Notes: generated by a model from the letters alone, not told the origin. 64,000 nucleotides of DNA from Shewanella vesiculosa (GCF_021560015.1 NZ_CP073588.1:4262501-4326500); one strand, 5' to 3'. Positions 43,216-53,171 are shown, counted from the stretch's first letter. A program made the numbers and translations.

Positions 43216-43668
43216 ATGAATGTTATTTTGCTAGATAAAGTTGCAAACTTAGGTAGCCTAGGCGACCAAGTTTCTGTTAAAGCTGGTTATGCTCGTAACT
43301 TCCTTTTACCTTATGGTAAAGCAGTTGTAGCAAACGCAGCAAACACTGAAGTATTTGAAACTCGTCGTGCTGAATTAGAAGCTAAAGTAGCTGCTGAATT
43401 AGCTGCTGCGACAGTTCGTGCTGAAAAATTAACTGCATTAGAAGTTGTTGTTATTGCTTCTAAAGCAGGTGATGAAGGTAAATTATTCGGCTCAATTGGC
43501 AACCGTGATATCGCTGATGCAGTTACTGCAGCTGGCGTAGCACTTGCTAAATCTGAAGTTCGTTTACCTTTAGGTGCTTTACGCACTACTGGTAGCTTCG
43601 AAGTTGAAGTTCAAGTACACACTGAAGTTAAAGCTGTTGTTAAGATTTCTATCGTTGCAGAAGCTTAA
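43216..43668 (+). CDS. rplI: 50S ribosomal protein L9
   Basis: A 150-residue two-domain protein with the N-terminal [19 protein letters not shown], a long connecting helix and the C-terminal [12 protein letters not shown] domain. ATG 43216 is preferred to the in-frame TTG two codons upstream. A terminator follows. Confidence 0.98.
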   Translation: MNVILLDKVANLGSLGDQVSVKAGYARNFLLPYGKAVVANAANTEVFETRRAELEAKVAAELAAATVRAEKLTALEVVVIASKAGDEGKLFGSIGNRDIADAVTAAGVALAKSEVRLPLGALRTTGSFEVEVQVHTEVKAVVKISIVAEA

Positions 43669-43684
43669 TTACGTTTTAGCTCCA

Positions 43685-43719
43685 TAAAAAAACACCGCCT
43701 CCGGGCGGTGTTTTTTTAT
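43685..43719 (+). terminator. Rho-independent terminator of the rpsF operon
   Basis: AAACACCGCC/GGGCGGTGTTT stem with a tight loop and a T7 tail, 17 bases after rplI. Confidence 0.93.
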
Positions 43720-43811
43720 GTGTATCATTTAATACTCATCCACTTTCAACAACACTTCCATGCACTATCTGGTTATATCGCGGTCGTTTAAATGTGTTAT
43801 CTAATGAATGT

Positions 43812-43846
43812 TAACCAAGTAAACATTGCTATAATGTTCACTTGGT
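43812..43846. repeat. Imperfect palindrome downstream of the S46 peptidase gene
   Basis: AACCAAGT-AAACATT pairs with AATGTTC-ACTTGGTT (one mismatch) 17 bases past the peptidase stop. There is little T-rich tail, so it may protect mRNA ends or act as a weak terminator. Confidence 0.5.
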
Positions 43847-43862
43847 TATGGTTTATTTAAGT

Positions 43863-46832
43863 TCAATCCACCACAGTCGGTTTCTTTTCTGGTATGTCAG
43901 TGACGGCTTTAGTTACTGATCCAGTTGCGAGTTCAGCTTCTGCTAGTACTTCATTAGTTGCTTCGTTGATGACTTCAGCTTCTACTTCACTTGCTGCTGG
44001 AGATTTATTGGCGGCTTTATTTACGACCCCAGCAGCGGCTGCAGTTGTCGCTTGGTTAGGTAACTCAGCTTTATCTTCAACATCTTCTGTAGGGACCAAT
44101 TTAGGTACTGATTCACTCGAGAGTTCAGATTCAATAGCGAGTTCAGTTGCAGCCTCTGCTTCATCAGTTGCTTCGTTGAAGGCTTCAGCTGCGACTTCAC
44201 TTGCTGCTTGAGGTTCATTGGCGGCTTCATTTACAACCTCTGCAGTCGCTTGGTTAGATAACTCAAGCTGATCTTCAGTATCTTCTGTAGAGACTAATTT
44301 AGGTGTTGATTCACTCGCGAGTTCAGATTCAATCGCGACTTCAGTTGTCGCTTGGTTGGATAATTCAACTCTATCTTCAGTATCTACATCTTCAGTAACA
44401 GCATCTCCAATATCTTCTGTAGGGACTAATTCAGGTGCTGATTCATCACTGAGATCAGTTGTTGCTTGTGCTTCTGTCGCGGCTTCAATTGCTTGGTCAG
44501 AGAACTCAGCTTTATCTTCAGTATCTGCTGTGGTGGTTAATTCAGGTACTGACTCAGTTACTGTGTCATTCTCTAAATTGGTATTCGCTTCGATAGTGGC
44601 CTCAGTTGCTGTATCTGCTGGTATCTCGGTTTCTCCTGCAGTATTAGTCACTAAGGTTAATTCTTTTATCAAGTTATCAGCGTGATCGACTTTATCCATC
44701 ATCCACAAAATATAACGAATATCGACATGCACGGCGCGAGTGATCGTGGGGTTAAAGAACCAGTCTTTAGTGATCGCTTCATAAGTTGAGTCGAAGTTAA
44801 GCCCAACTAATTCACCTTTACCATTAAATACCGGTGAGCCAGAGTTGCCGCCAGTGGTGTCGGCGCTGGATAAAAAATTAACCGGTACAGAGTTAAAATC
44901 AGCAGGCTTATCTAAACAAGACATAAACTGACAACTGCTTTGCTGTCTATAGACTGAAGTGACGCGATGTTTGCCTAAGTCGTCAGCTTTAATTGCATCT
45001 AACAACTTAGTCGGGGCATTGTAGGGAGCTTCACCGGTGTTTTTAGCTAGAATGCCTGCTAAACGAGTAAATGGCTGCTTGTATAACGCATCTTTAGATT
45101 GGTAACCATCAACCATGCCATAAGTTATGCGTAGGGTACGGTTAGCATCAGGATATACAGGCCAGTTATTTGATTTGTAATAGTCAATAATCGCCTTCAT
45201 GTATTCCGGACGAACAGATGAAAGCTTACCGTAAAGTAATTTTTCGCTCTTTTCCATAGCCATATTGGTATCGTAAATAGCCACAGCTAATCGAATAAAT
45301 GGGTCTCCGCTAACTTCAAACTCCTCTGCTGTTTTACTCATCCATGCAAGACGTTTAGCCTGATCAGTGAGCTCAGTGAGTGCATATAAGCCTTCAACCT
45401 TTGACTCTAGCTCTTCAAAATCATCTGAAATGCTTAAGGCATTATCAAACACTTCGTTTTTAAGTGGTTGGCTGATATAGGCTTGTAAGTCTTGTAACCA
45501 CAAGATTTTATCAACCACCGGATCAAAGCTACTATCGATACGTTTAAGTGCCGCTTTAAACATTTTCATATCACGAAGCTGAAACCCAGATTCACGTTGG
45601 TCATTGGTTTTTTTTCTTTCTTGAGCTAAACGGTAAAGCTTGCTCGCGGCTTGGAGCATTTCGCTAGATTGGGCATTTTTAAAGAAATAAGTGGTTTGCA
45701 TTTGTTGATGTTGTTCGGCGAGTAACGCTTCAAGGTTATTGATTAACTCTTGGTTAGCGCCAGGATCTTTTTTAAGCCAAGCGAGAAAGTCATTTTCACG
45801 TTGCTGCTTAATGCCAACAATATCGGTGGCGCTGAAACCATCTAATAAGCCATTGAGTTTCTTCATCCGGTTAGCCATAGAGGCGATTGTGCCGGCATAT
45901 TTAAGCGCGATATCGTTATCGACATCACCCATTAAAGTGATGGTGTCAATTTGTAACTGGTAGCGTTTTGCGTAAGTTGGGTATATCCAATCACTGGCAA
46001 ATTGTAGTTCACTGGTTAAATTGTAACGGCTGGTAGAACCTGGAAAACCGGCAACAAAAATACCATCACCAGCTTTTACTCCATCGGCATTAATTTTTAG
46101 ATAGCTTTTAGGCCGGTATGGCACGTTATTTTTATTAAACGTTGCTGGCTTGCCGTCTTTACCCACATAGGCGCGTAAAAAAGTAAAATCGCCAGAATGA
46201 CGAGGGTATTCATAGTTGTCGATGTCGCCGCCAAATCCGCCAACACTCTTGGGTGGTGCATACACCAAACGCACGTCTCGAATAATTAACTGTTTTGTCA
46301 GATAATATTCTAACCCATGATGAAAGCTGTTAACCGAACATCGATAGTTGTCATCTGCTTCACAGAGTTTAATTAAGGCTTTACTGTTAGTTTCTATGCC
46401 TTCAAAGCGAGCCATAGGTTCGGTGCTTAAGTTAGCCATTACTTCATCGGTCACATTGGTGACCGCTTGGGTAATGTATAAACGTTCATTTGGCCCTGCG
46501 GAAGGTTCCTCTGCTTGGGTGTTTGCTAAAAAGCCATTTGCGAGGTAATTATGTTCTTTTTTACTGTTATATTGTATGCCGCGATAAGCACAATGATGGT
46601 TTGTGACAACTAGGCCTTGGGGGGATACAAAACTGGCGGTACAATAGCCCAAACTGACGACTGCATTCATTGGGTACTGCCCTAAGTCGGCCAGTTGTGA
46701 TGCGGGAATATCAATACCACGTTGCTGAAGTTTGTCTGCAATGGATGGCATTTGATATGGCTGCCATTGGCCTTCATCGGCCAAAGCTAGGCCAGATGTC
46801 AGCACCAGTGCTGCAACGAGTATGATACGCAT
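43863..46832 (-). CDS. S46-family dipeptidyl peptidase with a repetitive acidic C-terminal tail
   Basis: Residues 1-18 are a signal peptide. The S46 (DPP7/DPP11-like) peptidase domain covers about residues 20-720, with the triad histidine in VTNHHCAYRGIQYNS, the aspartate near GGFGGDIDNYEYPRHSGDF and the nucleophile in TTGGNSGSPVF. These periplasmic enzymes cut dipeptides from peptide N-termini. The protein is 989 residues, about 265 longer than usual. From about residue 727 the sequence is a low-complexity Ala/Glu/Thr-rich tail containing four diverged copies of a unit like ESxPKLVPTEDxEDxxELSNQATTE. The tail has no recognisable domain and looks like a recent repeat expansion. Confidence 0.9.
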   Translation of the reverse strand: MRIILVAALVLTSGLALADEGQWQPYQMPSIADKLQQRGIDIPASQLADLGQYPMNAVVSLGYCTASFVSPQGLVVTNHHCAYRGIQYNSKKEHNYLANGFLANTQAEEPSAGPNERLYITQAVTNVTDEVMANLSTEPMARFEGIETNSKALIKLCEADDNYRCSVNSFHHGLEYYLTKQLIIRDVRLVYAPPKSVGGFGGDIDNYEYPRHSGDFTFLRAYVGKDGKPATFNKNNVPYRPKSYLKINADGVKAGDGIFVAGFPGSTSRYNLTSELQFASDWIYPTYAKRYQLQIDTITLMGDVDNDIALKYAGTIASMANRMKKLNGLLDGFSATDIVGIKQQRENDFLAWLKKDPGANQELINNLEALLAEQHQQMQTTYFFKNAQSSEMLQAASKLYRLAQERKKTNDQRESGFQLRDMKMFKAALKRIDSSFDPVVDKILWLQDLQAYISQPLKNEVFDNALSISDDFEELESKVEGLYALTELTDQAKRLAWMSKTAEEFEVSGDPFIRLAVAIYDTNMAMEKSEKLLYGKLSSVRPEYMKAIIDYYKSNNWPVYPDANRTLRITYGMVDGYQSKDALYKQPFTRLAGILAKNTGEAPYNAPTKLLDAIKADDLGKHRVTSVYRQQSSCQFMSCLDKPADFNSVPVNFLSSADTTGGNSGSPVFNGKGELVGLNFDSTYEAITKDWFFNPTITRAVHVDIRYILWMMDKVDHADNLIKELTLVTNTAGETEIPADTATEATIEANTNLENDTVTESVPELTTTADTEDKAEFSDQAIEAATEAQATTDLSDESAPELVPTEDIGDAVTEDVDTEDRVELSNQATTEVAIESELASESTPKLVSTEDTEDQLELSNQATAEVVNEAANEPQAASEVAAEAFNEATDEAEAATELAIESELSSESVPKLVPTEDVEDKAELPNQATTAAAAGVVNKAANKSPAASEVEAEVINEATNEVLAEAELATGSVTKAVTDIPEKKPTVVD
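43930..44600 (-). repeat. Diverged in-frame coding repeats in the S46 peptidase tail
   Basis: Blocks containing TCTTCTGTAGGGACCAA and GATTCACTCG(A/C)GAGTTCAGA recur three to four times (for example near 44084, 44284 and 44413). They encode the repeated acidic units of the tail. Confidence 0.8.
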
Positions 46833-46958
46833 GTATTTTTCCTTAAATGATTATTTGCGTTTGACGAAGTTGTCATTTGAATTCGTAATGACAGCGAAAT
46901 AAGCTACACCACGGTGTTATACCATATTTTATAAAGTCGTTGTAAATTGGGAGTGTTA

Positions 46959-48365
46959 ATGTCACAGCAAGGTGCTTTTAAAGCAAGAAACAGGCAGAGA
47001 GATGTAGAAGTTAATGCCTTAAAATTGCCTCCTCACTCTATTGAAGCTGAACAATCCGTGTTAGGTGGGTTGATGCTAGATGCTGAAGCGTGGGATCGTG
47101 TTTCTGAAGCGGTTGTGCCAGAAGATTTTTATTCTCGTTCTCATCGAATGATTTTTACGGCTATGCAACGTTTAATGGAATCTGGCCAACCGTTGGATTT
47201 GATTACTGTATCTGAACAACTCGAAATTGAAGACCAATTAGATGATGCTGGCGGCTTTGCTTACTTAGGCGAAATTGCCAAAAATACTCCCAGTGCCGGT
47301 AATATTTTATCTTATGCGGATATCGTGCGCGAACGTGCCGTGGTGCGTGACATGATTGCTGTAGCCCATGAAATTGCTGATGCAGGTTACAATCCTGAAG
47401 GGCGTGATTCTGGTGCATTATTAGATTTAGCCGAAACTAAAGTCTTTAAAATTGCTGAAATGCGAACCAATGCCAATGAAGGCCCGGAAAACATTAAAAG
47501 TATTCTTGAAAAAACCGTCGATAGGATTGAACAGCTTTATAACAATCCTCATAACGGGGTTACCGGCGTTTCAAGTGGTTTTAATGACTTAGATAAAATG
47601 ACCGCCGGGTTTCAGTCTGGCGACTTAATTATTGTTGCCGCACGTCCTTCGATGGGTAAAACTACCTTCGCGATGAACTTGTGCGAACAAGCCGCCATGA
47701 ATGAAGATAAGCCAGTGCTTATTTTTAGTCTCGAGATGCCATCAGAACAGATCATGATGCGTATGCTAGCCTCACTCGGCCGGGTTGATCAAACCAAAAT
47801 TCGTACTGGTCAATTAGATGATGAAGATTGGGCTCGCGTGTCATCAACCATGGGCATTATGCTTGAGCAAGGTAAAATGTACATCGATGATGGCTCAGGG
47901 TTAACCCCCACAGAAGTGCGCAGTCGTGCCAGACGGATTGCGCGTGAGCATGGCGGCTTATCAATGATCATGATCGATTACCTGCAGTTAATGCAGGTGC
48001 CAGCGTTAAAAGATAATCGTACTTTAGAAATTTCAGAAATCTCTCGTTCATTAAAAGCTTTAGCCAAAGAGTTAGAAGTGCCGGTGATTGCATTATCGCA
48101 GCTTAACCGCTCGCTAGAGCAACGTGCCGATAAGCGCCCAATTAACTCTGACTTGCGTGAATCGGGTGCGATTGAGCAAGATGCCGATTTGATCATGTTT
48201 ATCTATCGTGACGAAGTGTATAACGACAGCTCAGAAGATAAAGGCACCGCTGAAATCATTATTGGTAAACAGCGTAACGGGCCGATTGGGCGAATTCGAC
48301 TGGTATTCCAAGGTCAGTTCTCTCGTTTTGATAATTATGCTGGGCCGCAATTCGAAGAAGATTAA
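46959..48365 (+). CDS. dnaB: Replicative DNA helicase DnaB
   Basis: A 468-residue hexameric helicase that drives the replication fork. The N-terminal domain (LPPHSIEAEQSVLGGLMLD) and RecA-like domain with Walker A ARPSMGKTT (about residue 230), Walker B MIMIDYLQLM and IALSQLNRSLEQRADKRP are present. ATG 46959 is chosen as the usual start; an in-frame TTG at 46947 adds four residues. It precedes alr, as in many gammaproteobacteria. Confidence 0.97.
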   Translation: MSQQGAFKARNRQRDVEVNALKLPPHSIEAEQSVLGGLMLDAEAWDRVSEAVVPEDFYSRSHRMIFTAMQRLMESGQPLDLITVSEQLEIEDQLDDAGGFAYLGEIAKNTPSAGNILSYADIVRERAVVRDMIAVAHEIADAGYNPEGRDSGALLDLAETKVFKIAEMRTNANEGPENIKSILEKTVDRIEQLYNNPHNGVTGVSSGFNDLDKMTAGFQSGDLIIVAARPSMGKTTFAMNLCEQAAMNEDKPVLIFSLEMPSEQIMMRMLASLGRVDQTKIRTGQLDDEDWARVSSTMGIMLEQGKMYIDDGSGLTPTEVRSRARRIAREHGGLSMIMIDYLQLMQVPALKDNRTLEISEISRSLKALAKELEVPVIALSQLNRSLEQRADKRPINSDLRESGAIEQDADLIMFIYRDEVYNDSSEDKGTAEIIIGKQRNGPIGRIRLVFQGQFSRFDNYAGPQFEED

Positions 48366-48510
48366 TCATTGATTAGATTATATTTGTGTTTTTAGTATCG
48401 TTATTTATGATACGAGTTTATCTCTGTTAGTGAGGGGTTCTTTATGGCACTAAACCTCCTAACAGGCAGCAAGCCGCGCCATGTTATTTATTGTTAATTA
48501 AGGCAATCTA

Positions 48511-49629
48511 TTGAAACCTTTTCCCCGTGCAGAAATCAGTCGTTACGCATTACAAAGTAACCTAGCACAACTGCGTCTTATTGCACCAGATAGCAAAATT
48601 ATGGCTGTGGTTAAAGCCAATGGTTACGGTCATGGTCTGCTAAACGTTGCAGAAAGTGTTGGTATATTAAATTTTATAGAAAGTGCAGGTAAATATTACG
48701 GCGGCGCCGATGGCTTTGGTTTAGCAAGGCTGGAAGAAGCATTGGAGCTCAGAGACGGCGGCGTAAAAGGTAAGCTTCTATTATTAGAAGGCTTTTTCCG
48801 CCAGTCCGACTTGCCGTTGTTGGTCACCCATAATATCGACACTGTCGTGCATCATGAATCACAACTGCAAATGCTTGAAACCATTAAGCTCGATAATCCG
48901 GTCACCGTATGGATAAAAATCGATACCGGTATGCATCGTATCGGCTTTAGTTTAGAGCAGTTTTCCGGCATATATCAGCGTTTAATGGCTTGCCCACAAG
49001 TGGCTAAACCGATCCATTTGATGACCCATTTTGCCTGTGCAGACGAACCTGATAATCAGCTGACTCAAAAGCAGATGGATGCCTTTGAACAACTGACAAG
49101 TCACTTAGATGGCGATCGTACTTTAGCCAATTCAGCCGGAACATTATTTTGGCCATTAAGCCAAGCAGATTGGATAAGACCAGGCATCGCACTTTATGGC
49201 ATATCTCCAGTTGTTGGCGACAAAGGGATTAACCATCAACTGATTCCGGCTATGGAACTGGTGTCTAATTTAATTGCTGTTCGTGAGCATAAAGCCGGTG
49301 ATAGCGTGGGCTACGGTGCCGTGTGGACCGCGAAACAAGATACCCGCTTAGGTGTGGTGGCTATGGGTTACGGTGATGGATATCCGCGTAATGCGCCAGA
49401 AGGTACACCGGTGTGGATTAATGGCCGCAGGGTGCCAATTGTTGGCCGAGTATCGATGGATATGCTAACGGTAGATCTGGGCGCAGATGCGCAAGATAAA
49501 GTCGGTGACAGCGTGCAGCTTTGGGGTAAAACCCTCGCGGTAGAAGAAGTGGCTGAGCATATTGGCACTATTGCTTATGAGTTAGTGACTAAATTAACCC
49601 CACGGGTAGTGGTTGAGTTACTTGACTAG
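48511..49629 (+). CDS. alr: Alanine racemase
   Basis: A 372-residue PLP enzyme making D-alanine for peptidoglycan. The PLP lysine is in [10 protein letters not shown] (about residue 34), the catalytic tyrosine in VGYGAVW, and [12 protein letters not shown] is conserved. It starts at TTG 48511 ([13 protein letters not shown]), 145 bases after dnaB. A terminator follows. Confidence 0.95.
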   Translation: MKPFPRAEISRYALQSNLAQLRLIAPDSKIMAVVKANGYGHGLLNVAESVGILNFIESAGKYYGGADGFGLARLEEALELRDGGVKGKLLLLEGFFRQSDLPLLVTHNIDTVVHHESQLQMLETIKLDNPVTVWIKIDTGMHRIGFSLEQFSGIYQRLMACPQVAKPIHLMTHFACADEPDNQLTQKQMDAFEQLTSHLDGDRTLANSAGTLFWPLSQADWIRPGIALYGISPVVGDKGINHQLIPAMELVSNLIAVREHKAGDSVGYGAVWTAKQDTRLGVVAMGYGDGYPRNAPEGTPVWINGRRVPIVGRVSMDMLTVDLGADAQDKVGDSVQLWGKTLAVEEVAEHIGTIAYELVTKLTPRVVVELLD

Positions 49630-49650
49630 CAACGAAACCATGCTGCGCTT

Positions 49651-49684
49651 TGCCCAATACGCTGTTGCGTCTTGGGCATTTTAG
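49651..49684 (+). terminator. Rho-independent terminator of alr
   Basis: TGCCCAA/TTGGGCA stem followed by TTTTA, 21 bases past the alr stop. Confidence 0.7.
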
Positions 49685-49730
49685 TTTATGCGGCACCATT
49701 TTAGCTGAAATATCATTCGTCTTTACAAGC

Positions 49731-50198
49731 TTATACATCTTCAAAACAAATTTCGATAAACACATTGCCGTGCTTATGACTAAAGGGCATCATAATTTTT
49801 TTGCCGCGGGCTTTGTGGGAAATAGTATGATTTTTGCCAGAGACGACGGCCGGAGTGGCCATATCAAAATCATATCCTTTTTCACTTAATAAATTTTTAG
49901 CTCCACCCGTCACCATATTGGTTATTTCACCGACTAAATCGGTTATGTCCTCATTAATGGATTCTGGTTTTTCCCCTAGCATATTGTTCATTATTTCAAG
50001 AATTAATGACTGTTCGAAGGTAATCGACAGTGAGCCGCGGGTTTTAGGACTTATCATGCCCATTAAGCCTGATACGTCACCTTTTGCAATATCATGATTT
50101 TTCAACTGTGGCTTACCAGGCGTTAACTCAATAGTTGCCATTGTTGAGATAACATTGATTAAAGAAACAAGGAATGGGTTAATGAATTCAACGTTCAT
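49731..50198 (-). CDS. cheX: CheX-like chemotaxis phosphatase / CheC-family protein
   Basis: A 155-residue protein of the CheC/CheX/FliY phosphatase superfamily. The helix DITDLVGEITNMVTGGAKN carries the characteristic ExxN dephosphorylation motif (E91/N94 region), and MNVEFINPFLVSLINVISTM is a typical CheX N-terminus. These proteins remove phosphate from CheY-like regulators. It lies alone near the border of the accessory region. A second function in other CheY-like pathways is possible. Confidence 0.85.
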   Translation of the reverse strand: MNVEFINPFLVSLINVISTMATIELTPGKPQLKNHDIAKGDVSGLMGMISPKTRGSLSITFEQSLILEIMNNMLGEKPESINEDITDLVGEITNMVTGGAKNLLSEKGYDFDMATPAVVSGKNHTISHKARGKKIMMPFSHKHGNVFIEICFEDV

Positions 50199-50598
50199 AG
50201 GCTAAGCGATCCTTCTAGATTCAAAAATTGGCGATAGGTCATAGGAAGAGAATAGACAGAACATCACGTTACACGACCCTATCATGATAAACCATCATAG
50301 TTACTGATTTTTATAAATGCTTACTATATCAGCAAAATGGAATACAGCTTCAAGCTTAGAACACAAAAATGAAATTGAAAGAGACGTCAGTTGCAAAAAC
50401 AAATATTAAGTTGAAATTGAGAGATTTACACATTGATAATGTATTTACATAACTGATTTCTTAAGCCTATCTTGTTGATAATTTAATCGTTTTGTATCAA
50501 TAAGATGGTCAATCTAGGATGAGATAAATCAATAGTTTAAGCGGGTTAACTTATCGCTCGAGCCGTTCAATCAGCTTAATACGGAGAAATAGAGATTG
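50199..50598. other. AT-rich intergenic region between cheX and phzF
   Basis: About 400 bases with no credible gene. It marks the switch from core genes to the accessory block and holds the promoters of the two divergent genes. I see no att site, tRNA or repeat. Confidence 0.4.
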
Positions 50599-51465
50599 AT
50601 GAAAGTTGACGCTTTTTTGGTTAATTCCTTTACTGCCAATGGAAGCGGAGGAAACCCTGCAGGCGTAGTATTGCAGGCAGATAATCTGTCTAACGAACAA
50701 AAGTTAGCAATAGCACAGGTCGTTGGTTATTCAGAAACTGCTTTTGTATCTCAAGATGATGAAGTCGACTTTGGCTTGTCTTTTTTTACCATAACGGGTG
50801 AAGTTGACTTCTGTGGGCACGCTACCTTAGCTGCATTCTCAATAATGTATAAAAAAGGAGTCATCACTGCAGGGCGATATGTCCAAAGAACTAAAGTCGG
50901 TTTACTTGCTGTGACTATAGCGTCTAATGGTCAAATAGTGATGGAGCAAAAGCTACCTAAATATCTTGGGGTTTTTGGGTACGAGGCTATATCGGAGTTA
51001 ATTGGCATTGACGTGAAAACGTTAGCGTCAACACAATTACCAATCGAGGTTATTTCAACAGGCCTGCCTGATATTATGGTTCCAGTGCCATTTGGGTATC
51101 TAGATAAAATCCAAGTCAATGAACATTTACTCAGTGAATTCTGTAAAAAACATGATTTAGTTGGCCTACATGCTTTTGAATTGTGCGAGGAAAAAAGCGG
51201 CCTGGCAGCGAGTTGTCGTAACTTTGCGCCTTTGTTTGGCATACCAGAAGAATCAGCTACAGGGAGTGCTAGCGGAGCATTAGCATGCTACCTAAGTAAA
51301 TACCTTAATAGTGAACATATGACTGACTTTACTTTCGAGCAAGGTAGGGCAATGAACTGTGTTTCAATCATTACAGCTTCAGTTGAGTCAAATGAATTGG
51401 CGACTCTCAAGGTGATGGTCGGAGGTTTTGCTCAAGAGATTGGACAGCAGCAAATCTTCGTTTAA
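50599..51465 (+). CDS. PhzF-family isomerase/epimerase-like protein
   Basis: A 288-residue member of the PhzF superfamily (diaminopimelate-epimerase fold). FTANGSGGNPAGVVL and the second-half motif GIPEESATGSASGALACYL are characteristic. The expected acid residue occurs in SETAFVS and FCGHATLAA supplies the other side of the active site. Family members catalyse isomerisation in phenazine synthesis, but no other phenazine genes occur here, so the substrate is unknown. ATG 50599 is preferred to the TTG one codon earlier. It has its own promoter region and no operon partners. Confidence 0.88.
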   Translation: MKVDAFLVNSFTANGSGGNPAGVVLQADNLSNEQKLAIAQVVGYSETAFVSQDDEVDFGLSFFTITGEVDFCGHATLAAFSIMYKKGVITAGRYVQRTKVGLLAVTIASNGQIVMEQKLPKYLGVFGYEAISELIGIDVKTLASTQLPIEVISTGLPDIMVPVPFGYLDKIQVNEHLLSEFCKKHDLVGLHAFELCEEKSGLAASCRNFAPLFGIPEESATGSASGALACYLSKYLNSEHMTDFTFEQGRAMNCVSIITASVESNELATLKVMVGGFAQEIGQQQIFV

Positions 51466-51629
51466 CAAATAAGGATAGCCGCGCGAAGTGGCGTTCTTAT
51501 CTCAAGTGTGGAACCCGCCCAAATACTTGAGATGTACTCTTTATTAAGTTAATCATAGATAAAGAGTTTGATCTGTTTGGTGTGGTGTTAAACGGCCAGA
51601 GGTTATCAGTACGTCCGTTACATAAGCCG

Positions 51630-52193
51630 TTAGCACTCAAGGCGATGCAAAATATTCACACTACTCTGGACTATTTCAGCACTTTTCCCTGTCATATATG
51701 CAGTCGTGATGGCGCCTTCTTTAAGTAAACAGATAGCATTTATGAGATCCGGTGAAGCATTGTTTAGTTTGTTTTGAATAAGCTGGCGTACTTGTTCTTT
51801 GTGGTAACAGCAATAGCGAGAAATATCGCTTTCTGGGTTACTAAATTCTGCTGACGTATTGATGAAAAAGCATCCTCTAAAACCACCTAGTTCAGCTTCA
51901 TTTCCACTAAACCAACTGTGTAACGATTGGAATAGAACATCGATTAACTCATGGTCGCTTGTTGTTTGTCTTAGCTTACGCTCTAGCCAGCTCATGAAGA
52001 TTTGATGCCTTTGGTTTAACGCAGCCATGATCAAATCGTCTTTGCCGTTAAAGTGATTGTATAGAGTTTTTTTAGCTACTCCTGATACCTTAATGACTTC
52101 GTTAATTCCAATAGAGTTAATACCTTGTCGGTAAAAAAGATCTAGCGCTGTGTTTAACAGTAGCTCACGTTTCTTGCTCATCATGATTTCCAT
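51630..52193 (-). CDS. TetR/AcrR-family transcriptional repressor
   Basis: A 187-residue regulator: an N-terminal helix-turn-helix (LLLNTALDLFYRQGINSIGINEVIKVSGVAKKTLYNHF) and a C-terminal ligand-binding domain with the block GCFFINTSAEF, as in the AcuR/NemR-like group. It is divergent from an HPP-family membrane protein gene, with an exceptionally long perfect palindrome between them that is probably its operator. It likely represses itself and the HPP gene. Start could be ATG 52193, 52184 or 52181. Its inducer is unknown. Confidence 0.9.
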   Translation of the reverse strand: MEIMMSKKRELLLNTALDLFYRQGINSIGINEVIKVSGVAKKTLYNHFNGKDDLIMAALNQRHQIFMSWLERKLRQTTSDHELIDVLFQSLHSWFSGNEAELGGFRGCFFINTSAEFSNPESDISRYCCYHKEQVRQLIQNKLNNASPDLINAICLLKEGAITTAYMTGKSAEIVQSSVNILHRLEC

Positions 52194-52217
52194 AAAACTA
52201 GTTGTCCTTATATTGAC

Positions 52218-52269
52218 AAAAGTAGAACGACTTGTCTACAATTGCCGGTAGACAAGTCGTTCTACTTTT
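52218..52269. promoter_or_regulatory. Very long perfect palindrome, probable TetR operator
   Basis: Two exact 22-base inverted arms (52218-52239 and 52248-52269) with an 8-base spacer AATTGCCG. Each arm contains TAGAACGACTTGTCTA, itself a dyad with TAGA/TCTA ends, so the region may hold two TetR dimer sites. It ends 11 bases before the HPP start and 24 bases before the tetR start, ideal for repressing both. Confidence 0.85.
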
Positions 52270-52280
52270 TGGGTGTTTAT

Positions 52281-52739
52281 ATGAATCGTTATTTGTTAGC
52301 TGTAATTGCTGGGATCGGGGCGTCATTTACCATTGGTTTATTGTCATTAATTGAAGCTAACATGGATAATGCTGTATTAATTATGGCTCCATTTGGAGCT
52401 ACTGCAGTGCTTGTATTTGGTGTGCCAAGTAGTCCATTGGCTCAGCCAAAAAATGTTATTTTTGGACATTTGATAACGGCATTTATCGGAGTGTTTTTCT
52501 ACCAATACATAGGCGTAACTCCGGTTACAGTCGCAATAGCGACGGGGTTAGGTGTTACCAGTATGTTGGTTTGCAAAACAACCCACCCACCTGCTGGAGC
52601 AAATCCAATTCTAATTATGCTTTCAGGGCAAGGATGGTTGTTTTTGGTTACCCCTGTATTAGTCGGTTCTGTTGTCATAGTTTTAATGGGTAAAGGGCTT
52701 CAAAAGCTTCAGGATTACCACTTCAAACCAGAATGCTAA
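52281..52739 (+). CDS. HPP-family integral membrane protein
   Basis: A 152-residue membrane protein of the HPP family (PF04982), named for the conserved His-Pro-Pro; here it appears as KTTHPPAGANP at about residue 105. Four to five membrane segments are predicted. Some family members in algae and cyanobacteria transport nitrite; the role here is unknown. ATG 52281 follows the palindromic operator; the frame is open upstream through the operator, which should not be coding. Confidence 0.87.
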   Translation: MNRYLLAVIAGIGASFTIGLLSLIEANMDNAVLIMAPFGATAVLVFGVPSSPLAQPKNVIFGHLITAFIGVFFYQYIGVTPVTVAIATGLGVTSMLVCKTTHPPAGANPILIMLSGQGWLFLVTPVLVGSVVIVLMGKGLQKLQDYHFKPEC

Positions 52740-52890
52740 TAAAGCATTTAAGAATGGTTCCTAACATTTGGCATTATCAGCTAAAGGCTGGGTTTTATGT
52801 TTACGGTGTAATAGTTTCGGTGCTGGCGTTGCTCACACCTCATTACCGCGTTGAACTAAGCTGCTGCGCTGAGCTAAATGGAGCTTCAAT

Positions 52891-53152
52891 TGAGTGTATT
52901 ATCCTCATTGAATCAGCTAAACTAAAAACAGTGTGATGGAACACAGCAATAAAAAAGGGATTTCAATGAAAGACTTAAACACTTGTCAGTATCAATCTAT
53001 TCAAACCTGCTTTGTAAGCGTGAGACCGCGCTCAAAAAACAAAACTCCTACAGTATAAAGCGTACCAACTAATCTGAACTCGGCAATGGCTAAGTCCAAT
53101 AAGTGATTTATGCTTTGCAAACAGCGCAGTACACAAATACTAGAACGTTATG
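52891..53152. repeat. Diverged ~260-bp repeat, copy A (before the cupin gene)
   Basis: It aligns with 55188-55427 over its whole length with scattered changes and gaps. The best-kept parts are CATTGAAT(C/A)AGCTAAACT, ATTCAAACCT(G/A)CTTTGTA and TTTATGCTTTGCAAACAGCG. Each copy ends 20-45 bases before the start of an unrelated gene. The origin is unknown. Confidence 0.7.
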
Positions 53153-53171
53153 TAGCACAAGGATCAAGCAA

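Noticed and set aside
43894..44685. Plus-strand Ser/Ala-rich frames opposite the S46 peptidase tail
   Set aside because: They arise because the repeat-rich tail is free of stops on both strands; no start signals.
51540..51660. Coding remnant reading FDLFGVVLNGQRLSVRP on the plus strand beyond phzF
   Set aside because: It runs opposite the tetR 3' end, has no start and no recognised family; probably chance.
52733..52936. 67-codon frame after the HPP gene
   Set aside because: It overlaps the HPP stop, runs into the diverged repeat and has no recognisable features.
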